Positions 21,013-29,852 of a stretch of DNA of 29,852 nucleotides are shown in pieces. Position numbers and translations under genes: made by a program. The notes beneath the pieces are model-generated. The model was not told the DNA's origin. It made no database searches and saw only the letters and a program-made list of their open reading frames with translations. Position 1 is the first letter of the stretch. Each line of letters opens with the position of its first letter. The stretch spans positions 1-29,852 of the forward strand of contig NW_013546867.1 of assembly GCF_000711695.1 (NCBI RefSeq), read 5' to 3'. This DNA comes from Tilletiaria anomala UBC 951. Lineage: Eukaryota > Basidiomycota > Exobasidiomycetes > Georgefischeriales > Tilletiariaceae.

Positions 21013-24000
21013 TCAGCGGACTTCGCGCATGCGCCAAGTGACTGCGCCGACGAGAAGTAGGAAGAAGCCCAGGGTGAAGGCGAGCGCGAGGACAAGAAGG
21101 TCCCTGTAGTACGATTCGACCGCAAAGCCGAAGAGATTGGGGGCGATGACAGAGACAGGCGCGTTGATGGGAACACCATTGACTATGTCGATAATGCGTA
21201 GGCCAGGCAGCTGGATGGTCGCCATCGCTTCGAGCGCGTACCGAAGCGGACAGATCCACTTGATCCAACGCAGGACGCCTGGGACAGAGCTGCAGAAGAG
21301 GATTCCAGGTGTTGCAATGGGTCAGACCAGTCACTATCCCTTCCCTTGTGCCCTTTCGTGCCTTTTTGGCACTTGCTACGACTCACTTGAGGTTCAGCAA
21401 GAATCCGCCAAAGCCGAGCTGGAACAGGATCGCGAGACCGGCAAGCAGCGTCGGGATGGACATATCCTCAAAAAAGGCGGCGAGCGACATGAAGTAGAGT
21501 GTTGTGGCCAAGTTGAAGAGGACAGCGATGAGGAAGAAGCGGAAAAAGACACCGGCGCTGTCCGTGAGACCGACCATAAAGTAGATGATAATGGTGAGGA
21601 TGATGGTTGCTATTCGGCATGATAGACCATGCGAAGAAGTGTCAGAACGTGTCGGGTGCAATTCGGAAGGGACCGAAATAGGGCCTGGTTACTCACGGAT
21701 GAGACGCAGCATCACCAGGTCGTACAATAGATGGCTGAGGAGCCAGCTGAAAGCGCTGTACAGCCCATTTCCTCGCTCACGCACCACGAGCGGTCTGGCG
21801 CGATTTAGGCCAGTCATCGCACTCAACGCCGAGAAGGCGAGAAGAAGGAGCAGGAAAAAGATGCTCCCGACGCGGTTCTGGAACCCCGCGATGGTGAGGT
21901 TAACCTTGTAAAATGCACCGCCCGTGATGAGGCCAATAATAAGGGCACCGAGGATATGTGCCAGCGCACCCGAAGGGTCGCGATAGGATGCCTGGAAGGC
22001 GCGCGAGGCGAGGCTTCCGACTTGCGTGGACAGGCTTGCTAAGGGTTTGCGGTTGCGATAAGGGCTAATGAGCGTATTCATAACCCCAGGTGACGAATGG
22101 GCGTCGATGTCCGATGACCCCGAGCCCATGTCGCCGAAAGCGGCAGAGAGCAAATGGTCCGCCGGGTTGTGGTTCGCCGGCAGCGGTTCTCCACGCGCTT
22201 CAAGCCAAGCCGGTGCGTCGTGCGGTGCGCCATCGAAGAGGACGCGACCCTGAGCCAAGAGCATGACGCGATCGAACGCATCGTAGATCTGCGATGAGGG
22301 TTGATGTACAGTCATGATGACCGTCGTGCCAGTCTCTGGTCCATTGGCGAGCTCGCGGAGGGCTTGGACGACACGTTGCGCATTGACAGCATCCAGACCG
22401 GACAGCGGCTCGTCCATGATGAGTACTTTCGGTTGTCCGACGAGTGCAATGCCGATGGAGATGCGGCGCTTCTCGCCGCCTGACACGCCGCGCCGATGAG
22501 CGTCTCCGATCCTGCGCTCGGCGATGCCGTCGAGACCAAGCTTGAGCAAGACACGGTTGACGATCTCGTGCCGCTCATGCCGCGGGACGTTCTCCGGCAA
22601 AGAGAGCTGGGCGGCGAGCTGCAGCGCTTCCCGGACGGTGGAGAAGGCTGGTAGGACGTCTTCTTGATCGACGAAAGCGACCATTCGGTCTGCAGCGTGA
22701 TTGCTGCTTGTCGCCACGCCGACGTCGGGCGTGAAGGTGAGCGTCCCACTTATCGTACCGACCTTGGATCGCCCAGCGAGAATGTCGACCAAGCTGGTCT
22801 TCCCCGCGCCGGAGGGACCGAGGATGGCAAGCATGCTCCCCGGGTGGATCTCGCCGGAGACGTCGCGCAGAATGTGGCCCGCATGGGCTGTCTCTGCGAT
22901 ATTGCCCCTGCCACCATCAGCCATGGCGATCCGCAGCTCGTGAGACTCCTTTTCCTCGCTATTTCTCGAGGAGCCGTTGCCGTTACTGTTGCTAGAAGCT
23001 GCATTTCTATCTGCTATTTTCTTGCGTGTGTCGCCCTTCCCGCGGGCAGGAATCAAGGACGCAGCAGCAGCCGGCCTGAATGAATAATGTATGTTGCTCC
23101 ATGCGAGCCCAACAGCGGCGGTGGGAGGATCACGAGGCCTGTTTGCCGCGCGCCGACGAAGTAGCAGGCCCGCCAAGATGGTCGCGAGTATGGTGGCGAC
23201 GACGACACCGAGGACGCTGAGCCCGGCAATAACGCCTCCGCTTAAGCCCATGCCGTCAGACGATGCGCCGGTCGTGGTCCCACCATTGGTCCAGAGATTG
23301 GTCAGCTCGTCCTGCGTGACGCAGGCGCCGGCTTGGCAATGGATCAGCGGCAGGCCTCCTGGGCCGAGCGCAGTGGCGAACGAGGGCCCGCTGAAGCGGC
23401 ACTGCATGTCTGCCCTGGCTGCCGCGGCTTGGTCCGAAGGATACTCGCACGCAAACGTCGTCTCGCCGTCGAGGTCTTGGATGGTGTTGGTCAGGTCAAA
23501 CGGCCCGCTGCCGCAGACGGTGCTGCCGGGTATGCAGACACAGTTGAGCGTGCTGCACTTCCATACGTCCGTAACAATACCCTTGCGGCCCGACGGTGCG
23601 TCGGCAGGATCGGTGCTGTTGAAGGAGGAGCAATTTGTCGCCTGGCAGCCCCACTGCAGGACGCCATTAAACCAGACTTGGGTCGTGGTCGTGCCATTCT
23701 CTGCGTTGTACGGAGCGAGGCCGACTGTGTTGAATTCCGTTGCATTAGAGACGCCGGCGGTCTTAATGGCAGAGAGCTGAAAGTTGCCCTGGAAGATACC
23801 TGTGAGCGTTGTCTGATTCATGTCACACTGCACATTGGTCGTCGAGATGGCACGGGGCGTGTTCACGCAGACGGCGGTGTCATTCGCTGCCAGGGCCAAA
23901 GAGCTGGATATACCACCTCCACTGAGTGAGCTGGTGGCAGCGGACGTGGTACTCGAGCTGCTGCTACTGCTCCTGCCCCGCCCTGTGGCTCGCTGCTGGA

Positions 24001-24256
24001 GCTGACACGCATCAGCACGCTGACAGATGTTGCAGTTGAGGTTTCCGCCCCAGCCATCTGGGCAGGCGGTGCACAGGGTCGTATCGGAGCGCTGAACACG
24101 CTGGGCAGCGGTGACATAAGTGGAATTGCACGAAGCATGCTCGCAGCCATTGCCGGTCAGGCCGTATGGGCACTCGGGTTGGTAAAGGGTGAGGTTACTG
24201 GCGAGTTTGAACGCGCTGTTGTTGTTATTGTTGTTACTGCTGTTGCTGCTGCTCAT
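21013..24256 (-). CDS. ADP1: ABC transporter of the ABCG family, ADP1 type, with cysteine-rich ectodomain
   Basis: Three exons (24256-21697, 21609-21387, 21289-21013) give 1019 residues, close to yeast Adp1. The N-terminal ~330 residues are rich in cysteine, Asn-x-Ser/Thr sites and EGF-like spacing (CPYGLTGNGCEHASC, CTACPDGWGGNLNCNIC), as expected for a lumenal or extracellular domain. A membrane helix follows at about 338-364. The nucleotide-binding domain has Walker A GPSGAGKT at 480-487, the signature VSGGEKRRIS near 590, Walker B VLIMDEP near 610, SGLDA and the H-loop TVHQP. The C-terminal half-transporter contains several hydrophobic helices and the ABCG2-type NRVGSIFF and MVGLT segments; both introns lie in it. 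The substrate is unknown. The first in-frame ATG (24256) gives a product without a signal peptide; see the separate finding. Calling it the ADP1 orthologue rests on domain layout. Confidence 0.93.
24217..24253 (-). repeat. Trinucleotide tract (Asn/Ser codons) at the ADP1 N-terminus
   Basis: Just after the start codon the minus strand has a run of AGC and AAC/AAT codons giving Ser and Asn homopolymer (S-S-S-N-S-S-N6). It is a short microsatellite-like stretch that could vary in length between strains without changing frame. Confidence 0.8.
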
Positions 24257-25374
24257 TGTGACGCCGTGCTCCTCGTGTCGTTTCTTTGACGGCAACGGGA
24301 AGAGGCCAGACAGGGCAGAAGCGAGGATGGGAGGGTGGAGGATGATCAGGAGGTCAGGAGAGATGGGTGCCGCCAATGCCAATATAAACGGACATGCAGG
24401 ATGTGCAGCAGATGCATACAGCTCAAGGAAGGAGACGTCTTTGGCTCTCGAGTCTCGGGCCGAAAATCGCTCAAGGTGATCATCTCATGTCTCCTAGTAA
24501 ATAAGTGGCGGCAATGAGAGCGAGAGCAGACGTATTAGCAAGTGTTCGAAGGTACATCAGCACACCAGTGTGTCCTCTCTCCCACAGGAGATTGCGACCG
24601 CAGGCACGAAAGCAATCACACACTCGGCCGATGGTGAGTCCGCATTGATTTCAACTCATGAAGAGGTCAGCCAGGGATCTGTCAGAATCCAGGATACAGG
24701 GCCCATCCATGCATTCAACGGGCCACCAATCTCGACTTCTTTGGCTTGCGCCTGTCGTCACTCTCTTCTTTCTTGAGGTCGACGAGAGGGGCTTGGCAGA
24801 GTCCAAAAAGTGGAGCTGCAGGAGCCGGGAGGATGGAGAACAAGCATTGCTGATTGCTCATCCGGAGACTGGTACAGTGGTGCAGAGGTGGCCAGGTGTT
24901 TTCAACATATGGTGGCTTGCTATTGCACCGCGACAGGGTTAGAAGAGTAGGGTTACTTAATGTTACTCTACTGGGTTCTCATATTGCACCGATTCAGGTC
25001 TTCTGTCATCAACCCGCGACGCCAAACTCATGTTCCATCATTATCTCGGCCTAAGCGTTAATTGTTTGTGCTAGCTTGCAGCTTCATTTCTTGATCCTTG
25101 GTCCTTGATGTCTTTGCTGCTTGAACTTTGAAGCTTGGCGCTCGCTGTCGAAACAGCAGTAGCGGCCTCATGGCCTGCACTTTGAGCACAGTGGTTCATA
25201 TTCGGGTCCTCGGACGGCTGCTCGATTCTCGTGCGATGCTCAGTCGGACGCTTGGGGTGGTAGATCTGATCTCGTACGGTACAACAGAGCATGCAAGTCA
25301 TGTATGAGTGGCAACGCACTAAGCTGGCTGGCTGGCCGAACGATTGTGGACCATCTTAGATTTTATCACGCGTG
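24257..25374. promoter_or_regulatory. Spacer holding the ADP1 promoter and the 3' side of PEX7
   Basis: Both flanking genes are on the minus strand, so this 1.1 kb combines the PEX7 3' region and the ADP1 promoter. A TATA-like TTTATATT (minus strand, about 24382-24389) lies some 125 bp upstream of the ADP1 ATG. A 76-codon minus-strand frame (25301-25071) starts with ATG and a Cys cluster (CMLCC). It is otherwise hydrophilic, has no recognised relatives, and is not called as a gene. Confidence 0.5.
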
Positions 25375-26824
25375 TCAACCCAGCGCACTCCACAAATGCG
25401 TCTCGCAGTCCCATGCACACGTAGCCACAAGACCCTCCTGGAACAGCGCCCACGCGGCGCCGACGACGAATTCAGTATGCGTGTCGTGCATTTTCCGGAG
25501 GGCGGGTCCTGCATCCATCCCTATCCCCCCTGCGCCCGTATTATGCTGTTGCTGCGCGGCGTCGACATCCCAGATGCGCGCCGTCATGTCGTACGATGCG
25601 CTGCAGACGAGGTTTGCCGCGTGCGGGCTCCAAGCGACCTTGCGCACGGCGTATTCGTGCCCAAGAAGCACGGCGCTCGTCATCGCTTCGCCGCCCGCGA
25701 CACCGGGGGTTTTGCCCGCGCCGACGAACCGCATGTCCCACACCTTGACCGCGCGGTCGGTGCTGCCTGTTGCGATCCTCATGGGTCGGTACTTGTTCCA
25801 GTCCAGAGACAGCACCTCGCCGCCAACGGGGATCGTCGCAACGGGCTGGTGCTGCACCCCCGGCGTGGGCCCACCAGCGATTCCCGGTGCGGCGCCGCCG
25901 CCAGTGCGCAGGTCGAAGAGCCGCACGCAGCCGTCACCCGAAGCGGATGCGATCAGATCGCCGTCGTGTGGCGACCAGGCGCAACCGTAGACGCAGGCTG
26001 TATGCGCTGTGATAGCGGCAAGCGCAGTCGGACGTTCGGGGTGCCACTGCGCCAGGTGAGCGCGTGGGCAAGAGTAAAAATTATGCCGCATCGTTCAGCG
26101 CATATTTCTGGATGACCAGGATTAGGACATGCTCACTATTCGTACGCTCGCATCCCAACTGCTACTTGCAAAGAGCTCCTTCTTGAGATTATTCCAATCT
26201 ACACAAAATACTTCCCGCCCGTGCTCATGCCAATTTCGAATTGGGTGGTCCTGCAGCAGGGTCAAGGGAAAGTTTGGTGATGGGGAAGAATGGCCACATA
26301 CTCGTCCAATTCTCGCCAAGCGGTGCTGCTCACGTTGAGTCCAATGTCCCATAACTTGATGCTTCCGTCGCCACTAGCAGTAACGAGCTGGTTTTCGTGC
26401 ACTTCGGACCATGCTACATCGTAGAGACCGTCTTGTGTATCGTAGCTGTGCCCAATGAAGAGCAGATGAGATCTCCAAGCAGGCGGCAGTGATATGATGC
26501 GTGTGCGCATTCAGGCTAACTCACCCTTTCTCCACCGTCAGACCAGCACTGGGCCCTGGCCCTAGCTCTGCAGAAAGGACATGTACACGCCCGTTCCCTA
26601 CGAGGCCATACTGCAAAAAAATCAAAGTGAGGAATCAACAGGGCGGTAACTATGGTTGCGAACGAAGGCGTGGGGTTGGAACCTGTGCTGTTTCAACGCA
26701 CGTTGGCTGCGCCGGCGACGGCCAAGCGATTCTCGAAAAAGGGACTCCAGGCAACATTGTAGCCGGAGAAACCTTGTGTGCGCACCCGTGCAATTGGTGG
26801 TCCACCGGCGGCTGCCATAGCCAT
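25375..26824 (-). CDS. PEX7: Peroxisomal targeting signal 2 receptor PEX7 (WD40 protein)
   Basis: Five exons (26824-26702, 26610-26525, 26445-26334, 26250-26137, 26046-25375) give 368 residues, near the usual length. Pex7 binds cytosolic proteins bearing the N-terminal PTS2 signal and brings them to the peroxisome with a co-receptor. The N-terminus has the Pex7 hallmarks [20 protein letters not shown] and, after the first intron, [15 protein letters not shown]40 blades follow: [20 protein letters not shown] with [26 protein letters not shown] with [44 protein letters not shown] with [25 protein letters not shown] with ARIWD. The conserved end is [21 protein letters not shown]. The ATG has an ideal context (ACCATGGCT). 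Glycine/proline-rich linkers between the later blades are unusual. Confidence 0.95.
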
Positions 26825-27838
26825 GGTGTAGTGTGATATCGAACAGTCCTGCGCACGGGCGAGGGAGAGCCGGACGGAAAGGGAGCAGATCACTGAAACT
26901 GGACGGATGGTTTCTACGCTGGCGTATGCCCTCACACGGTTCTATCCTGTCAGCAAGTGGTGGTACCAACGTGCATCGCCCTGCGCTCGTCTGCTCTTCG
27001 GTGGGCTTGGATCTGTGATCAGGTTATTGACCATTTTGCATGCATCTGTACATGCATGCTGCTACTTCTCGGGCTTTAAACGACGCTGGAAAAGTGTGTG
27101 ACTGCTGTTGCTGGCTGTGATCGGATCACCGTGGGTTGGTTGACTTGGGTTCCATCTTGCCGCAACATCGTTCCATTACTTGATAACTAGGGTTAGGGCT
27201 GTTTGGGATTAACCCTAGTCAAGTACCTCAACTTTCATCCGCTTGTCGCAGCCTGTAGGCAGGGAGCACGTCGCCCATGATAGTGGCTTGTTTGGGAATT
27301 ATCATCATAGTTGTCTCGGCTCTCACAGCGCTTCATCGTAGGTAAATGTACAATGCTCGTCCTTGTCGCTATCACTGCCACTCCTATGTGACTCGCACAC
27401 ATATATAGAGGTTAGCGGTAACGATAGCCTGTCCACCCCCAAGCGGATTCGCTGCTGACCACGTCAGCGAGAGGCTGTTTCCTTGCACAGTGTATAGTGC
27501 ACGACTTTTGGGAGGAAAGTAAGACATCTCGGTTCGGGTTCGGATCCGAGGCTAGCCTCGTGGTCTCGCCTCCTCCATCGCTCTCGTATTCGACACAATC
27601 CACTCGTGGCCCCGAGTAGCCCTACTCGCGTGAACGGTTCGCGCCCGGTTCACCCTTATGCACCAGGGCTTGCTACAAAAAAGTAGAAGCAGCAGCCATG
27701 GCTCACCACTGAGTCCGCTTGTGTTTGAGCGTGACCTTAGCAAAGCAGCCAAGTGGTGACAGGAGAGGGGGACGCGAGTAGCTCAGTCAAGGCCAGCACG
27801 AGAGAAAGGCGGTGTCTACTCGAGAGGAAAGGATAGAT
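26825..27838. promoter_or_regulatory. Divergent intergenic region (PEX7 / serine-rich gene)
   Basis: About 1 kb separates two divergent start codons. It contains an inverted repeat with telomere-type TTAGGG units (27186-27219), a TATA-like ATATATAG (27401-27408) about 430 bp upstream of the plus-strand ATG, and a 14-bp palindrome (27547-27560). No open frame here has a recognisable motif. Confidence 0.5.
27186..27219. repeat. 10-bp inverted repeat with telomere-like TTAGGG sequence
   Basis: ACTAGGGTTA (27186-27195) is matched by its exact reverse complement TAACCCTAGT (27210-27219) across a 14-base spacer. The left arm runs into a further GGG, giving TAGGGTTAGGG. Such telobox-like sites in fungal promoters can bind TTAGGG-recognising factors; whether this one does is unknown. 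Confidence 0.7.
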
Positions 27839-29852
27839 ATGACACACCCAGACACCATGGCCTCAGCACATCTGCCACCACTGCCCCCGCTGCCTACAAC
27901 CAGCGACGGCAGCGCCGTGGGCGCAGCATCCTCAGAGTCAGCCGCCAGCTCCGCTTTACAAACAGCTTTGTTGGATCGGCGATCTGGGTATGGAAATGTA
28001 CATGGGCATAGCGCCTCAGGCTCAGGATCACGCTCGAGCTCGAGCTCCGGCCCGCGTGCAGCAGCAGCAAGCTCCTTCAAGGCATCGGTTCTCCAGCTGG
28101 ACCTTCGACGGAGCGGCTCGCGGGAGCACAGCGACAGCTCGTCGCTCGCAACTGAATTCGGCTCGCTCTTCAGCGCTGAACAGCAACAACAACGACACGG
28201 CGTCGATTTCTCGTTATCGCGTGGCGCTCGCGAACTGGCCACGTTGCCGGGCGACACGTCTCACATTTCCGTGCCCCCGCTGCGCAACCCGTTCAGCAGC
28301 AGACCAGGGACCATCAGTGTGTCCTCCGATTCCCCCGAGTCATCGCTTCGCCAGCGCCCGCCAAGATCCATGCTGCCGCGCCAGCTGGCCCCTCCTTCCA
28401 GCCCTCTGCCGGACGTGCCCTCGTCGTCGCCAGAGCCAGAGCCAAGTCCAGCGCCTTGCCCTGGGGAGTCGAGTTCTTCGTCGCCTTCGCTGAGCATGTC
28501 CTCGCAGTTTGACGCGGTACTTCTCGACGGCCCTCTGGCGAGAAGCCTTCAGGGTGCCTCGGCGGCCGCCGTGACAAATATAGATGGCATGGCAGGTAAT
28601 GTTGTTCTTGGTGGTGGTGTTGGTGTGCTTGTGAGTAGTATACTCAGCGCAGCTGCATATCATGCGTTGTATCGCTGATGGTCGCCTCACCTGTGTCTTT
28701 GCCTTCTCACGCACACCCCGACAGGACCTGTGCGCATCGGTTGAGCGTGCAGCCCAAGTTGCAGCAAACGACTCCTTGCCTCCCCCTTCGTCGCAGCAGC
28801 AGGTGCGAAGCACCACCCCAACGCGTACACAATCCCTGCGCCGAAGCGAGTCGCACTCATCGAGTACGACGCCAGACTCGCCGTCGAATCAAACCAGCTT
28901 CAAGCAAGCGGCGCAGAATCTACAGCAACAGCATCAATCGCAGCAGGCACAGCAGCAGCAGTCATCTTCACCGAGCTTGCATGCGGCCCCCATCTCGCTT
29001 GCGCACACGCGCCACCAGACGCGAGCATCGATCGACTCCTCGAGTAGTACGAGCGTACGATGGCGTTCGCTTGCATTCCTGGCGAGTGCCATCTCTCTCG
29101 GGTCGTACAGCTCGGATTGCCTGCACACTACTTCAGGTGCGGGTGGTGGCTCAGGTGGTGTAGCGCCCGAAAGTAGCTCTCGAACGACTGTCCCAAGCGG
29201 AGGAGGCAGTCGTCTGTCACTCGATGGCCCCTCATCTCCTCGGTCGAGCGGACGCAGCGGTAGTGGTCATACGGCGTCTTCGTTCCCATCCAGTGCAGCT
29301 GCGCGCGCAAGCAGCGGTAGTTCACGCTGCTCTTCCGATGCGATCGCTCCGTCCTCTAGCCCGCGGCACTCGTCATCAGAGGATGCAAGGAGGGCGCAGA
29401 CCAGACAGGCTGACGGTTTAGGCGGTGCGGCCACGGAGGCGGTGCCAGCAGCAGCTGGGTTTCAGCAAGTCCCCATCGGCGTAGATGGGCAGGCCCAAGC
29501 CCCTGTTCCGAGCGGGATTCCTGTGGCGTTGCCGAAAATCATCCATGCAACCACTCAGGCATACATGGTCTCAGACGATCGCATCCGTCCCGAGGCGCTG
29601 GCGTCCCCGTTCATACCCTCCGCCGTCACCGCCGCCGCCGTCGAGTCAGAGGCGCGTGCTCACGAGAGTAAGGTGAAGCGCAGCTTGGGCCTCGCGCGCT
29701 CCGGCAGCTTGGGCGGCGGGCGCAAGAGCGAGCCTCGCAAAACACGCTCGCACACGAACCTCCGGCAACAGGTGCAGGCAGCTGGTGTGTCCAGCGCTGA
29801 TGATGCTGAGATGCACTCGCCCCCCATTCACTCGCCCCCCATGCACTCGCCC
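27839..29852 (+). CDS. Serine-rich low-complexity protein, 3' end outside the window
   Basis: Exon 1 (27839-28630) and exon 2 (28725 to the edge) give 640 residues so far. The intron 28631-28724 has a perfect GTGAGT donor and a CCGACAG acceptor, and joins the frames in phase 0. The other donor nearby (28595) would lead to an early stop. Upstream of 27839 the frame is open without an ATG; a second ATG (27857) has a better context (CACCATGGCC). The protein is mostly disordered: Ser runs, Pro-rich stretches, Gln runs (LQQQHQSQQAQQQQ), and phosphorylation-like R-x-x-S sites. A less biased patch near the edge (VPKIIHATTQAYMVSDDRIRPEAL-like, around 29530-29600) may begin a conserved region. A basic segment follows (KVKRSLGLARSGSLGGGRK). 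I do not recognise the family. Confidence 0.7.
29811..29852 (+). repeat. 15-bp tandem repeat running off the right edge
   Basis: Two full copies and one cut copy of ATGCACTCGCCCCCC (the second has ATT) stand head to tail. In frame they encode Met/Ile-His-Ser-Pro-Pro. The array continues beyond the window, so its copy number is not known. Confidence 0.9.

Noticed and set aside
25071-25301. 76-codon minus-strand frame with a CMLCC cluster downstream of PEX7.
   Set aside because: No family, splice context or spacing argues for a gene; it may be part of the PEX7 3' region.
27547-27560. Perfect 14-bp palindrome CGAGGCTAGCCTCG.
   Set aside because: One or two such palindromes are expected by chance in 30 kb and it has no supporting context.
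27770-27830. TAGCTCAGTCAAGG, resembling the A box of a tRNA gene.
   Set aside because: There is no matching B box (GGTTCGANNCC) at the right distance and no cloverleaf can be drawn.
1-29852. A new multi-gene defence, toxin or mobile system.
   Set aside because: The identifiable genes are separate housekeeping or surface functions; only a decayed retrotransposon and a fragmentary secreted locus depart from this.

Overview
The window looks like nuclear DNA of a basidiomycete fungus, most plausibly Ustilaginomycotina (smut-related); the placement is an inference. The protein genes are cut by many short introns (about 59-106 bp) with GTGAGT-like donors, CTNAC-like branch sites and YAG acceptors. 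The recognisable proteins are fungal: a fused ergothioneine synthase Egt1, the nucleolar factor Ebp2, an Adp1-type ABC transporter, the peroxisomal receptor Pex7, a GPI-anchored wall protein and a fungal mitochondrial AAA+ ATPase. No rRNA, tRNA, CRISPR or bacterial-type operon was seen.

Layout. 1-4.5 kb is gene-poor: one possible exon at the left edge, a decayed Ty1/copia retrotransposon remnant (about 1.8-2.86 kb), and unresolved coding-like stretches near 3.7-4.5 kb. 4541-7106 (-) is an 11-exon mitochondrial AAA+ ATPase gene. It shares a 765-bp divergent intergenic region with a single-exon gene of unknown function (7872-9479, +). That gene converges on a small GPI-anchored protein gene (9605-10242, -). 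A 1.2-kb divergent spacer then leads to EGT1 (11439-14987, +, 6 exons), which converges on EBP2 (15204-16777, -, 3 exons). 16.8-21.0 kb is poorly organised. It holds a fragmentary secreted, cysteine-motif locus that may be a killer-toxin-like fossil (17.7-18.9 kb, -) and an unidentified gene fragment (19.1-19.5 kb, -). 21013-24256 (-) is an ADP1-like ABCG transporter (3 exons). 25375-26824 (-) is PEX7 (5 exons). At the right edge a serine-rich, low-complexity protein gene (27839 onwards, +) runs off the window.

The genes do not form an obvious pathway cluster. Ergothioneine synthesis, ribosome assembly, peroxisome import, mitochondrial ATPase and membrane transport are separate housekeeping roles, and no EGT2-like lyase is next to EGT1. 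Exon structures were built by hand from splice consensus and frame continuity, and all named multi-exon genes close in frame. No new multi-gene system was found. The points most worth checking are a 16-nt microexon, a large repeat-bearing insertion inside the Egt1 methyltransferase domain, a missing start codon for the signal-like segment of the ABC transporter, and an intron whose retention would give the serine-rich protein a hydrophobic tail.
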